Assembly: GCF_000373265.1 (NCBI RefSeq)
Contig: NZ_KB890770.1
Location: forward strand, 1 to 64,000
Source: Pontibacter roseus DSM 17521
Lineage (GTDB): Bacteria; Bacteroidota; Bacteroidia; Cytophagales; Hymenobacteraceae
Reading direction: 5' to 3'
DNA: 64,000 bases
Of the stretch, positions 44,559 to 51,903 are shown one piece after another. Both the position numbers and the translations under genes were made by a program. A model generated the notes under the pieces. That model was not told the DNA's origin. It saw only the letters and a program-made list of their open reading frames with translations, and made no database searches. The first letter of the stretch is position 1, and every line of letters begins with the position of its first letter.

Positions 44559-45988
44559 AAAAGATCATTCTAAATATTATACTTTTACTTTTGGCTGTTC
44601 CGGCCCTGCAGGCGCAGACCCTGGAGGAGTACCTGGTGACGGCCGGCGAAAACAACCCGCAGCTGAAGGCAAGCTACGCCGAGTACCAGGCGGCGCTGCA
44701 AAAGGTGCCGCAGGCAGGTGCACTCCCTGACCCGGAAGCCTCCTTCAGTTTCTACCTGCAGCCTATGGACCGCTACATGGGCAAAGAGGTAGGCAGTGCC
44801 TCCATCATGCAGATGTTTCCCTGGTTCGGCTCGCTGGATGCCGCCAAAACAGAGGCAAATTACATGGCACAGATGAAGTTCTCTTCTTTTATCGAGGCCA
44901 AGATCAACCTCTACCACACCGTCCGCACCACCTGGCTTTCGCTCTACCAGCTCGACGAGGAGGTAAAGCTGCTGGAACGGGAGCTGGAGATCCTTAAATC
45001 GCTGGAGCGGGTGGCCCTGGCAAAGTATAAGTCGGGGCCTGCTACAAGCGCCCCGGCCTCCCCACGCCGGCAGAGCCCGGGCGCTGCTTCTTCCCAAAGT
45101 ATGGCTGGCAGCACCTCTTCGGACATGGCCGGCATGGGCGGAGGCTCCACTGGCGGCACCTCAACGGCTTCTTCTGGCAGCGGAAGTATGGGCGGTATGG
45201 CCGGCGGCGGAAGCATGGCCTCGTCGGGCAGCTCGATGGTAGATGTTATCCTTATCCGGGTGCAGGTAAAGGACATGGAGAACCGCCTCCAGCTACTCCG
45301 CGACTCGAGAAAACCCAAAGTGGCTGCCTTTAACAGCATGCTCAACCGCGACCTGAACCTGGAAGTGCAGGTAGCCGATACCTTAGCGCCGGTTGCCCTG
45401 CCTGCTTCCCTGTCCCTCATCCAGGACTCTATCCGCCAGAACCACCCGATGCTGAAAATGTATGAGTGGGACGAGAAGGCGCGCGAGGCACAGCTGCGCA
45501 TGGCCAAGCTGATGGGCAGGCCCATGATTGGCGTGGGGCTGGAGTACATGGTGTTTAAACCGCGCCCCGATGAGATGTCGCAGATGGCCATGGGGGGCGA
45601 GAACATGGTGATGCCGATGGTGAGCATCTCCCTGCCGATCTACCGCAAGAAGTATAAAGCGGCGCAGAAGGAGGCACAGTATGCCCAGGAGGCCGCAACG
45701 CAGAACCGCGAAGCCACCGAGAACATGCTGTTTGCCGAACTGAGCGGGCTGCTGTACGATTACGAGCGAACGAGCAAAACCCTGCAGTTGCTGGAAGAGC
45801 AAATCGTGCTCAACGAGCAGGCCATCCGGCTCCTGACCACCAATTACAGCGTCGCAGGCGCGGGCATAGAAGAAATCCTGCGGCAACGACAGGCTATACT
45901 TAGCCTGCGGCAGCAACAGCTGCAGGCCGTAACCGAGCAGCATGTTACCGTCTCGGCCATCAACCGCATGATGAACAGCGATATTTAA
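44555..45988 (+). CDS. TolC-family outer-membrane factor with a Met/Gly/Ser-rich insert (CusC-like)
   Basis: A 477-residue outer-membrane channel subunit with a signal peptide (about 1-20, ending LQAQ) and paired coiled-coil repeats. Between residues about 161 and 228 is a low-complexity insert rich in Gly, Ser, Ala and Met (for example MAGMGGGSTGG and SMGGMAGGGSM). The insert interrupts the helical barrel where the first coiled coil turns, and its methionines could bind Cu(I)/Ag(I). It is coupled to cusA by a 4-bp overlap and followed by cusB. Confidence 0.85.
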   Translation: MKKIILNIILLLLAVPALQAQTLEEYLVTAGENNPQLKASYAEYQAALQKVPQAGALPDPEASFSFYLQPMDRYMGKEVGSASIMQMFPWFGSLDAAKTEANYMAQMKFSSFIEAKINLYHTVRTTWLSLYQLDEEVKLLERELEILKSLERVALAKYKSGPATSAPASPRRQSPGAASSQSMAGSTSSDMAGMGGGSTGGTSTASSGSGSMGGMAGGGSMASSGSSMVDVILIRVQVKDMENRLQLLRDSRKPKVAAFNSMLNRDLNLEVQVADTLAPVALPASLSLIQDSIRQNHPMLKMYEWDEKAREAQLRMAKLMGRPMIGVGLEYMVFKPRPDEMSQMAMGGENMVMPMVSISLPIYRKKYKAAQKEAQYAQEAATQNREATENMLFAELSGLLYDYERTSKTLQLLEEQIVLNEQAIRLLTTNYSVAGAGIEEILRQRQAILSLRQQQLQAVTEQHVTVSAINRMMNSDI

Positions 45989-46033
45989 GCTTGCCCCTGG
46001 CAGGCAATGAAACATACATTCCATCCAAGACCG

Positions 46034-47803
46034 ATGAAACCAAGAAATAAACAAATCACGACCTATATACTGGTAGCGCTGGCTGGCCTGCTCCTGGGCT
46101 GGCTCATTTTCGGGGGCAGAGCTGCCGAACAAGGCCACAACCACGCGGCAGAAACGGCAGGCGCAACCGAGTATACCTGCTCCATGCACCCGCAAATCCG
46201 GCAGGACGGACCGGGCAAGTGCCCGCTTTGCGGCATGGACCTGATACCGGTGAGCAAGGGCGGCAGCGGCGGCAAAACGAGCCGCTATGTGCTGGAGATG
46301 ACACCGGAGGCGATCGCCCTGGCTAACATCCAAACAACGCCCGCACAGCTGGTAAACCCTGAAAATGAGCTGCTGCTGTCAGGCACAGTGCAGCTAAACG
46401 AGCAACAGGTGTCCTCCATCACCGCCAAGTTCCCGGGCCGCATCGAGCGGCTTTATGTCAACTTTACCGGCCAGGAAGTACGCAAGGGCGAACGGCTGGC
46501 CTCGGTTTACTCCCCGGAGCTCATCACAGCGCAGCGCGAGCTGCAGGAGGCGGCTAGATCCAAAGACCTGATGCCGGAACTCTACGAAGCCGCCAAAACC
46601 AAGCTCAGGCTATGGAACATCTCGGCCAAGCAGATAGCGCGCATCGAGCAGGCCAATGACATCCTGACCAGCTTTGACATCTATTCCGGTGCAGCCGGGG
46701 TAGTAACCGAACGTCAGGTAGCCGTCGGCGACTATGTCAGCACAGGTTCAATACTCTTTCAGGTAGCCAACCTCTCCTCTGTTTGGGTGGTGCTGGATGC
46801 GTATGAAAGCGATCTTTCCTGGGTTAAACAAGGGGCAAGCATTAACTTTACTGTACCGGGCATCCCGGGCAAGGAGTTCACAGCCAAGGTCGCCTTTGTT
46901 ACGCCTGTGCTCGATGCCAGCACCCGCGCTGTGCAGGTAAGGGCCGAGGTGCTAAATCCAGGAAATCAGCTGAAGCCGGGCATGTTTGCCAATGCACGCA
47001 TCAAGACATCCACCCGAACAGCTGCCAAAGAGAATGCCTTGGCCATACAACGCACCGCCGTACTCTGGACGGGCAAGCGCTCAGTCGTGTATGTGAAGGC
47101 GGATGATCGCGACGCACCTGCCTTTGAAATGCGGGAGGTGACGCTGGGTCCTCGTCTGGGCGATATGTACCTGATAGAAGCCGGACTAAGCGAAGGCGAG
47201 CAGGTGGTGACAAACGGCGTGTTTGCCGTGGACGGAGCCGCCCAACTGAGCGGGAACTATAGCATGATGTCAGCGCCAGCCAACAACATGCTGGAGGCTC
47301 CGGAGGAGTTCCAGACACAGCTGACGGTCCTGGTAGATAGTTATTATACGCTGAAGAATGCCCTTGTGGCTTCTGATGCTGACGCTGCCCGCCAGGCTGC
47401 AGGCAAGTTCAGGCAGGCACTGAACAAAACCGATATGACCCTGTTGGATGGCAGTAGCCATGCCAAATGGATGCAGCTGCAGCCCGTATTGGCCTCCAAC
47501 GCCGATGCGATCCAGAAAAGCACCGTTATCGACAAACAACGGGAAGCCTTCTCGCCACTCTCCAACCACCTGATTGAGGCAGTGGAAACCTTCGGCACAA
47601 GCAAGGAGGTGCTCTATAAACAGAAATGCCCGATGGCACTGGGCGACCAGGGTGGCTACTGGCTGAGCGAGCAGAAAGACATCCGTAACCCATACTTTGG
47701 CGATGCCATGCTTACCTGCGGCGAGACGGAGCAGACCTACAGACAGGGTTACGGAGCACCTGCAGCCGACAAATCTGCACCGGTGCAAAGTCATGTCCAT
47801 TAA
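46034..47803 (+). CDS. cusB: CusB, RND adaptor with HMBD and DUF3347 domains
   Basis: About 589 residues. After a membrane anchor (about residues 8-27) a heavy-metal-binding domain reads YTCSMHPQIRQDG, then GKCPLCGMDLIP, with three Cys. A standard adaptor core follows (lipoyl half-motifs near AKFPGRIERLYVNFTGQEV, hairpin, barrel). Residues about 415-575 are a DUF3347 domain that includes CPMALGDQGGYWLSEQ and RNPYFGDAMLTCG. The start at ATG 46034 (MKPRNKQ) matches the usual adaptor N terminus; ATG 46007 is also open. It would bind periplasmic copper and pass it to CusA. Confidence 0.9.
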   Translation: MKPRNKQITTYILVALAGLLLGWLIFGGRAAEQGHNHAAETAGATEYTCSMHPQIRQDGPGKCPLCGMDLIPVSKGGSGGKTSRYVLEMTPEAIALANIQTTPAQLVNPENELLLSGTVQLNEQQVSSITAKFPGRIERLYVNFTGQEVRKGERLASVYSPELITAQRELQEAARSKDLMPELYEAAKTKLRLWNISAKQIARIEQANDILTSFDIYSGAAGVVTERQVAVGDYVSTGSILFQVANLSSVWVVLDAYESDLSWVKQGASINFTVPGIPGKEFTAKVAFVTPVLDASTRAVQVRAEVLNPGNQLKPGMFANARIKTSTRTAAKENALAIQRTAVLWTGKRSVVYVKADDRDAPAFEMREVTLGPRLGDMYLIEAGLSEGEQVVTNGVFAVDGAAQLSGNYSMMSAPANNMLEAPEEFQTQLTVLVDSYYTLKNALVASDADAARQAAGKFRQALNKTDMTLLDGSSHAKWMQLQPVLASNADAIQKSTVIDKQREAFSPLSNHLIEAVETFGTSKEVLYKQKCPMALGDQGGYWLSEQKDIRNPYFGDAMLTCGETEQTYRQGYGAPAADKSAPVQSHVH

Positions 47804-47814
47804 GCTATTAGGCC

Positions 47815-47943
47815 ATGAAAGATTGTTGCAGAACCGGAGACGACAGCCCTAAAGCCAAACAAAAGTCCTGGCTCAGATGGCTCCTTTACCTAGCTGTTAT
47901 ACTAGCTTTGGGAATTGTCCTTTTTGAACAGATAACGACTTAA
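47815..47943 (+). CDS. Small membrane protein with an N-terminal CC motif
   Basis: A 42-residue gene, 11 bp after cusB: MKDCCRTGDDSPKAKQKSWL, then a single membrane helix RWLLYLAVILALGIVLFEQI. Short proteins of this form (MKDCC, charged, one helix) are recurrent near copper genes of Bacteroidetes. The cysteine pair C4-C5 may bind metal. It is probably co-transcribed with cusCBA. Confidence 0.65.
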   Translation: MKDCCRTGDDSPKAKQKSWLRWLLYLAVILALGIVLFEQITT

Positions 47944-47957
47944 CCATACCTGAGCTC

Positions 47958-48409
47958 ATGAGAAATAACTTGTTTTACAGCACCGCTTTAGCAGCTGTAG
48001 TGCTGGCCTCCTGCTCTTCTGAGATAACACCGGAAACGCAGGCCGCCGCAGCCTCCGAGGCTCCATCCAACCACGAGGCCCATATGGCCAGCATACAACC
48101 ACAGCAACAGGCATCCCCGGCTGACCTGATGACGGCAGATGGCTTGCCCAAGGATCTGGTGTGCATGGTGAACAACGCCTTTATGGGCAAAGAGCAGTAC
48201 CCGGTGGCCTTTGAGGATAAAATGTACTAGGGCTGCTGCGAAATGTGCGTTAAAACTATCCAAAACGACCGCCAGGTACGTTATGCCGCTGATCCGGTAA
48301 CAGGTGAGGAAGTAAATTGAAGGCCTTTGTTGCCTTGAAGCCGGGTAGCATCAACGGCGATGTATTATACTTTGCTGCTGCAGAAAACTACAAGAAGTAT
48401 AAGCAATAA
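47958..48409 (+). pseudogene. Broken metal-binding lipoprotein (amber codon and frameshift)
   Basis: The intact part encodes a lipoprotein (lipobox LASC, Cys near residue 19) that reads ...KDLVCMVNNAFMGKEQ... and then stops at TAG 48228-48230. The same frame goes on with GCCEMCVKTIQNDRQVRYAA to a second stop, TGA 48318-48320. After a frame change the reading continues as KAFVALKPGSINGDVLYFAA and ends with NYKKYKQ at TAA 48407-48409. Related lipoproteins of Bacteroidetes have a Tyr-Tyr before GCCEMC, so TAG most simply replaces a tyrosine codon. The Cys-rich YHS/TRASH-like site would be lost. Both lesions fall in a gene whose neighbours are intact. Confidence 0.75.
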
Positions 48410-48425
48410 CAAAGGGTAGTGTAGC

Positions 48426-48457
48426 GCATAAAAGAGTAAAGTTTTACCCTTTTATGC
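48426..48457 (+). terminator. Terminator after the Cus operon
   Basis: GCATAAAAG (48426-48434) and CTTTTATGC (48449-48457) pair, with an inner GTAAA/TTTAC stem. It is a near-perfect 32-nt palindrome that closes the cus unit. Confidence 0.6.
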
Positions 48458-48512
48458 TTTCCTGCTATAAAACCAGTTAAAATCAAATTAAAACCTATAA
48501 CTATTAAAACCA

Positions 48513-49145
48513 ATGATGAAAAGAACCCTTGTAGCTGCTACCCTTGCAGCATTTGTATTTACTTCCTGCGGAGAGAACAAGCAAGAAACAACTACTGCCG
48601 AAACTGAAAACTTGGAGCACCACGAAGGTATGGCGCACGGCGATGCCATGCCGGCTGAGGGCAAAGTAGTGGTAGACGCCCCGGATTACACGTCGGTTGC
48701 CGGTCCTGTTAAAGAGCAGATCACTGCCGTAGTAGACAGTTACCTGAAACTGAAAGACAACCTGGTGGCGTCTGACGCTGCTAAAGTACAGGCTGATGCG
48801 AAAGCCGTAGTAGCCGCTGCCGAAAAAGTAAATGTATCTGCGCTGCAGGGCGAACAGAAGGCGTTTGCTGAAGAAAAACTGGGCGAAGTGAAGCAAAGTG
48901 CTTCTAAAATAGCAGAAGCTACAGACCTGCCTGCACAGCGCGGACAACTGGAGTTGCTCTCTGAGGCTACTTTTGCGTTGACTAAAGCCTTTGGCCCTAC
49001 AAACCAGAAGCTGTATTACCAGCACTGCCCGATGGCCATGGATAACCAGGGTGCTTACTGGCTGAGCTCCAATCAGGAGATCCGCAACCCTTACTTCGGT
49101 GAGCAGATGCTTAAATGTGGCAGCACGGAGGAAGTGCTTAATTAG
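48513..49145 (+). CDS. DUF3347 lipoprotein
   Basis: A 210-residue lipoprotein (lipobox VFTSCGEN) with a short His/Met stretch (LEHHEGMAHGDAM) and a DUF3347 domain from about residue 60 to 200. The C-terminal CPMAMDNQGAYWLSSNQ, then EIRNPYFGEQMLKCG, is closely parallel to the tail of CusB, so the two domains are paralogues. It probably binds copper or blue-copper-like ligands in the periplasm. Both Cys of the motif are kept. Confidence 0.88.
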   Translation: MMKRTLVAATLAAFVFTSCGENKQETTTAETENLEHHEGMAHGDAMPAEGKVVVDAPDYTSVAGPVKEQITAVVDSYLKLKDNLVASDAAKVQADAKAVVAAAEKVNVSALQGEQKAFAEEKLGEVKQSASKIAEATDLPAQRGQLELLSEATFALTKAFGPTNQKLYYQHCPMAMDNQGAYWLSSNQEIRNPYFGEQMLKCGSTEEVLN

Positions 49146-49154
49146 ATACAAATC

Positions 49155-49182
49155 AAGCGTGAGCTTTTATCGGCTCACGCTT
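49155..49182 (+). terminator. Terminator after the DUF3347 gene
   Basis: AAGCGTGAGC (49155-49164) and GCTCACGCTT (49173-49182) form a perfect 10-bp stem around an 8-nt loop. It starts 10 bp after the stop codon. Confidence 0.7.
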
Positions 49183-49234
49183 AACCACCTGCAGCATTCA
49201 AAAGTGTTGTTGATTTCTGGTAAAATAAGTTAGC

Positions 49235-49286
49235 CTACTTCAACCAAAGGTTGAAGTAGTGAGATGTTACTTTTTTACTATATTTG
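49235..49286 (+). promoter_or_regulatory. Palindromic operator and promoter before the His-rich gene
   Basis: CTACTTCAACC (49235-49245), AAA, GGTTGAAGTAG (49249-49259) is a perfect 11-bp inverted repeat with a 3-nt spacer. TATATTTG (49279-49286) matches the -7 consensus; TTG inside the repeat lies 25 bp upstream, somewhat far for -33. The palindrome overlaps this area and could be an operator for copper control. Confidence 0.5.
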
Positions 49287-49332
49287 TTTATTAAATGTAG
49301 GATTGGGTGCTGTTGTACAGAGGCTTTAGCTC

Positions 49333-49812
49333 ATGAGAAGAACCAGGCATAGCAAGAGAACAAGTTTTGCGGGGCTGCTGCTGTTAGCGGTCTTCGTGAA
49401 CCTGTACTTTGCCCAATTGGTCTGTAATCTTCCGCACCTGGCGCAGCGGCTCCTGCCTGCAGCGCTTGCCCAAGACCATCATGGTGCGAAACACGGGGGG
49501 CATAGCCACGCAAACGAACATAAGGCCACTATCGCCTGGCATCACCAAAAAGCGCACGAGCATCCGGCTCCTGCACCGGAAAAGGATGGTTGCTGTTCAG
49601 ATTTAGTTTACGCCCATTTTGTTAAGGAGGCTCCTTCCGTGGATTTGCCGTTACTCGTGAAGGCTCCTTACGCCCTTGCGGGTAGTCTGTTCCAGGCTTT
49701 CCTGAGGTTCTGGTACAGTAATAGTATCAGAGCAGTATCACATGCTCCCCCGGATGCCCCTGTTCCTAAGATACCTGACATCAGGATATTCCTGCACTCT
49801 CTCATAATTTGA
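49333..49812 (+). CDS. Histidine-rich membrane-anchored protein
   Basis: A 159-residue protein with one N-terminal hydrophobic segment (about residues 12-30) and a His-rich region (DHHGAKHGGHSHANEHK, then WHHQKAHEHPAPAP) followed by GCCSD. The histidines and the Cys pair suggest metal binding in the periplasm or at the membrane. I do not recognise a family. It lies alone between the DUF3347 and AraC-like genes, with its own promoter-like region. Confidence 0.6.
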   Translation: MRRTRHSKRTSFAGLLLLAVFVNLYFAQLVCNLPHLAQRLLPAALAQDHHGAKHGGHSHANEHKATIAWHHQKAHEHPAPAPEKDGCCSDLVYAHFVKEAPSVDLPLLVKAPYALAGSLFQAFLRFWYSNSIRAVSHAPPDAPVPKIPDIRIFLHSLII

Positions 49813-50005
49813 TGCACAAATTGTTTCTGTCTGCGACAGTACTGGAAGAGCTATGTGTCTTCGGTATTGCTGCAGGATGGTCTTCTGTGCTTTTATAGTG
49901 CTTTATAAGCCCTGGAGCAAAGTAAGACAGTCTAAATAAGTTTGTATCAAATAAGGCGGTTAGCCTAATTATGCCGCTAATCGCTTTACACACTACCTGA
50001 GGAGT

Positions 50006-50593
50006 ATGAGTATAGAGAGTCAGCACCAAAGGGTGCTACATATAAAAAACATGGTGTGCCCCCGTTGCATTATGGTTGTGCAGGAGGAGTTGGAAAAGTT
50101 AGGGTTGCATGTCCTGGAAGTAACGTTAGGTGTGGCCGCTGTCGGTGAAAATGCCGAGGTAGATGAAGCCACGATAGAAGCGGTATTGGCAAAAAAGGGT
50201 TTCGAACTGCTCCACGACAAGCGAGAAGAGCTTATAGAGAGTATAAAAGTAGCTGTCATTCAGCTAATCTATAGCGAGGAGATCTCATCCCTTACTACTA
50301 ACGTGTCTACGTATCTGGCTGATAAGTTAGGGAAAGATTACTCCACTATCAGTACTACGTTCAAAGCATGTGAAGGCATCGCTTTGAGCAGATATATTGT
50401 TGTACAGAAAGTAGAGCGCATCAAAGAACTGCTCACCTATGATGAACTTTCCCTTAGTGCTGTTGCAGCCAAACTAGGTTATAAAAGCCTGCAACATATG
50501 TCAAGGCAGTTCAAAGAGGTGACGGGTATCACCCTCAATAAATACAAGAATGAGGGTGGTACAGACCGGCGAACCATTGACAACCTGTATTGA
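50006..50593 (+). CDS. AraC-family regulator with N-terminal HMA metal-binding domain
   Basis: A 195-residue protein. Residues about 8-70 are an HMA-like fold with C18-P-R-C21 in HIKNMVCPRCIMVVQ, the usual copper site. Residues about 95-190 form an AraC-type double HTH, with LSLSAVAAKLGYKSLQHMS and the end FKEVTGITLNKYKN. It may bind Cu(I) directly and control the copper genes around it; no CueR/CopY-type regulator is present in the window. The link between metal site and DNA binding is inference, though similar proteins lie near copper genes in this phylum. Confidence 0.85.
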   Translation: MSIESQHQRVLHIKNMVCPRCIMVVQEELEKLGLHVLEVTLGVAAVGENAEVDEATIEAVLAKKGFELLHDKREELIESIKVAVIQLIYSEEISSLTTNVSTYLADKLGKDYSTISTTFKACEGIALSRYIVVQKVERIKELLTYDELSLSAVAAKLGYKSLQHMSRQFKEVTGITLNKYKNEGGTDRRTIDNLY

Positions 50594-50749
50594 CACTATA
50601 GATTTCTACACAGAATATATAAGACTACTCCATAAATATATAAAACTGCCTGCTTCCCGCTTGAGTACGCTAATGGTGTACAAAATGGATTCTCATTGCT
50701 AGTACGATTTCATGCATCCTGTAGCAGTTTGTTTAAATAAATAAGGGAG

Positions 50750-50801
50750 TAGTTAAGTATTGTGGATATAAACCACGAACAGTAACACAACCACTTAACT
50801 A
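50750..50801 (+). promoter_or_regulatory. Long inverted repeat in the leader of the DUF2231 gene
   Basis: TAGTTAAGT (50750-50758) and ACTTAACTA (50793-50801) are exact inverted copies, with GTGG/CCAC pairing inside. They end 11 bp before the start codon, so they may form an mRNA structure or be an operator. Confidence 0.4.
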
Positions 50802-50812
50802 AAACTTTTAAA

Positions 50813-51481
50813 ATGAAAAATGTATACTTTATAGTGACATTCACTTTGCTTTTGTCTTTAACTAAAATTGAGAGACTATATGCTCATGGAGGCGAGAAGC
50901 ACGGGGAGGTAGCCAAAACCGAAGAGAAGGTACAGCAATCTGACACTTCTGCCCTCCCAACTGTGGTAACACCCGAAGCGCACGCAGCGCACCGGCAAAA
51001 CCCTGAAACAGTTCATGCTCGGCCTGATGATTTTCCAAATAAGCACCCTTTGATCGTGCACTTCCCCATCGTGCTGCTTTTAGTGGCTGCTGCCGTCCAG
51101 CTGTGCAACATCCTGTTTCTGCGCAAGGAACTCGATTGGATCACCACCGTAGCCACTCTGATCAGCTTTAGTACGGCCTACTATGTAACTGAAATCGACC
51201 ACCCGCATACAACTGGCCTTACAGCGCATGCCAAACTGGTGCTTGAACAGCATGACTTCTACGCTGACTGGACCATCTACCTCGGAGGAATTGCCCTGGT
51301 AGCCCAATTGTTAAATCAGTTCTTGTTTAAAGGGAAGCGCTGGAGCGTGCTGGTTGTTGCTCTTGTTCTTACCAGTGCTGCCTACTGTGTGGCCATGGCC
51401 GGACATTACGGTGCTCAGCTCGTACATATAGAGGGTGTCGGCCCACAAGGCAAATACCTGGAGACGGGTCACCACCATTAA
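50813..51481 (+). CDS. DUF2231-type membrane protein
   Basis: A 222-residue protein with a signal segment, a hydrophilic His-bearing linker (about residues 20-80) and four hydrophobic helices. The pattern NKHPLIVHFPIVLLLVAAAV and the end GHYGAQLVHIEGVG match the DUF2231 family, membrane proteins that may bind heme or metal through these His residues. It stands between the AraC-like regulator and the copB operon. Function unknown. Confidence 0.75.
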   Translation: MKNVYFIVTFTLLLSLTKIERLYAHGGEKHGEVAKTEEKVQQSDTSALPTVVTPEAHAAHRQNPETVHARPDDFPNKHPLIVHFPIVLLLVAAAVQLCNILFLRKELDWITTVATLISFSTAYYVTEIDHPHTTGLTAHAKLVLEQHDFYADWTIYLGGIALVAQLLNQFLFKGKRWSVLVVALVLTSAAYCVAMAGHYGAQLVHIEGVGPQGKYLETGHHH

Positions 51482-51487
51482 GTCCGA

Positions 51488-51516
51488 AGGCGCAGTCACC
51501 CTAGCTGCGCCTTTTT
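51488..51516 (+). terminator. Intrinsic terminator after the DUF2231 gene
   Basis: AGGCGCAG (51488-51495) pairs with CTGCGCCT (51505-51512) and a T run follows. Classical form. Confidence 0.8.
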
Positions 51517-51600
51517 CATTTACTAATTTTCAAGAAAGAATCAAACAAAATCATTATATTCATTAAAGCTAAATAGATAAAACAGTACAAGTATGATACG

Positions 51601-51885
51601 ATGGTCGAGACGCTGAACAACTTACGGGAGCGCGGCTACGCAGTAGACCTTAACTTGCAGCCCACTTGCCTGGAATGCCCGCAGCTACACCTGGAGTTAA
51701 AACCTGAAGAATTTGAGATTGATGAAGTTTACCGGTTTGAAGGTGCCAGCAATCCTAGTGATAATTCTGTCGCGTATGCTGTTTCCTCTGATAAAGGAGT
51801 GAAGGGAGTTTTGGTGGATGCATATGGCGTATATGCTGATTCTATTACGCCTGATCTAGCCCGCAAATTAAGGCGAGAGTACTAA
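51601..51885 (+). CDS. Small conserved protein (often annotated as phosphoribosylpyrophosphate synthetase-like)
   Basis: A 94-residue soluble protein, with MVETLNNLRERGYAVDLNLQ, CLECPQL and EEFEIDEVYRFEGASNPSDN. It matches a small Bacteroidetes family often labelled a phosphoribosylpyrophosphate synthetase, but it lacks that enzyme's motifs and is far too short to be one, so the label is unsupported. The open frame reaches back to 51577 (IKQYKYDT) without ATG, GTG or TTG, so the exact start is uncertain. It lies 18 bp upstream of copB. Confidence 0.65.
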   Translation: MVETLNNLRERGYAVDLNLQPTCLECPQLHLELKPEEFEIDEVYRFEGASNPSDNSVAYAVSSDKGVKGVLVDAYGVYADSITPDLARKLRREY

Positions 51886-51903
51886 ACATCAAATCAGATA
51901 GTT

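Noticed and set aside
48228..48230. Selenocysteine or pyrrolysine recoding at the TAG
   Set aside because: TAG is not a selenocysteine codon, no pyrrolysine genes are seen, and a second lesion (frameshift) nearby points to decay.
51601..51885. Phosphoribosylpyrophosphate synthetase
   Set aside because: The label is common for this small family, but the protein lacks the enzyme's binding loops and is about one third of the needed length.
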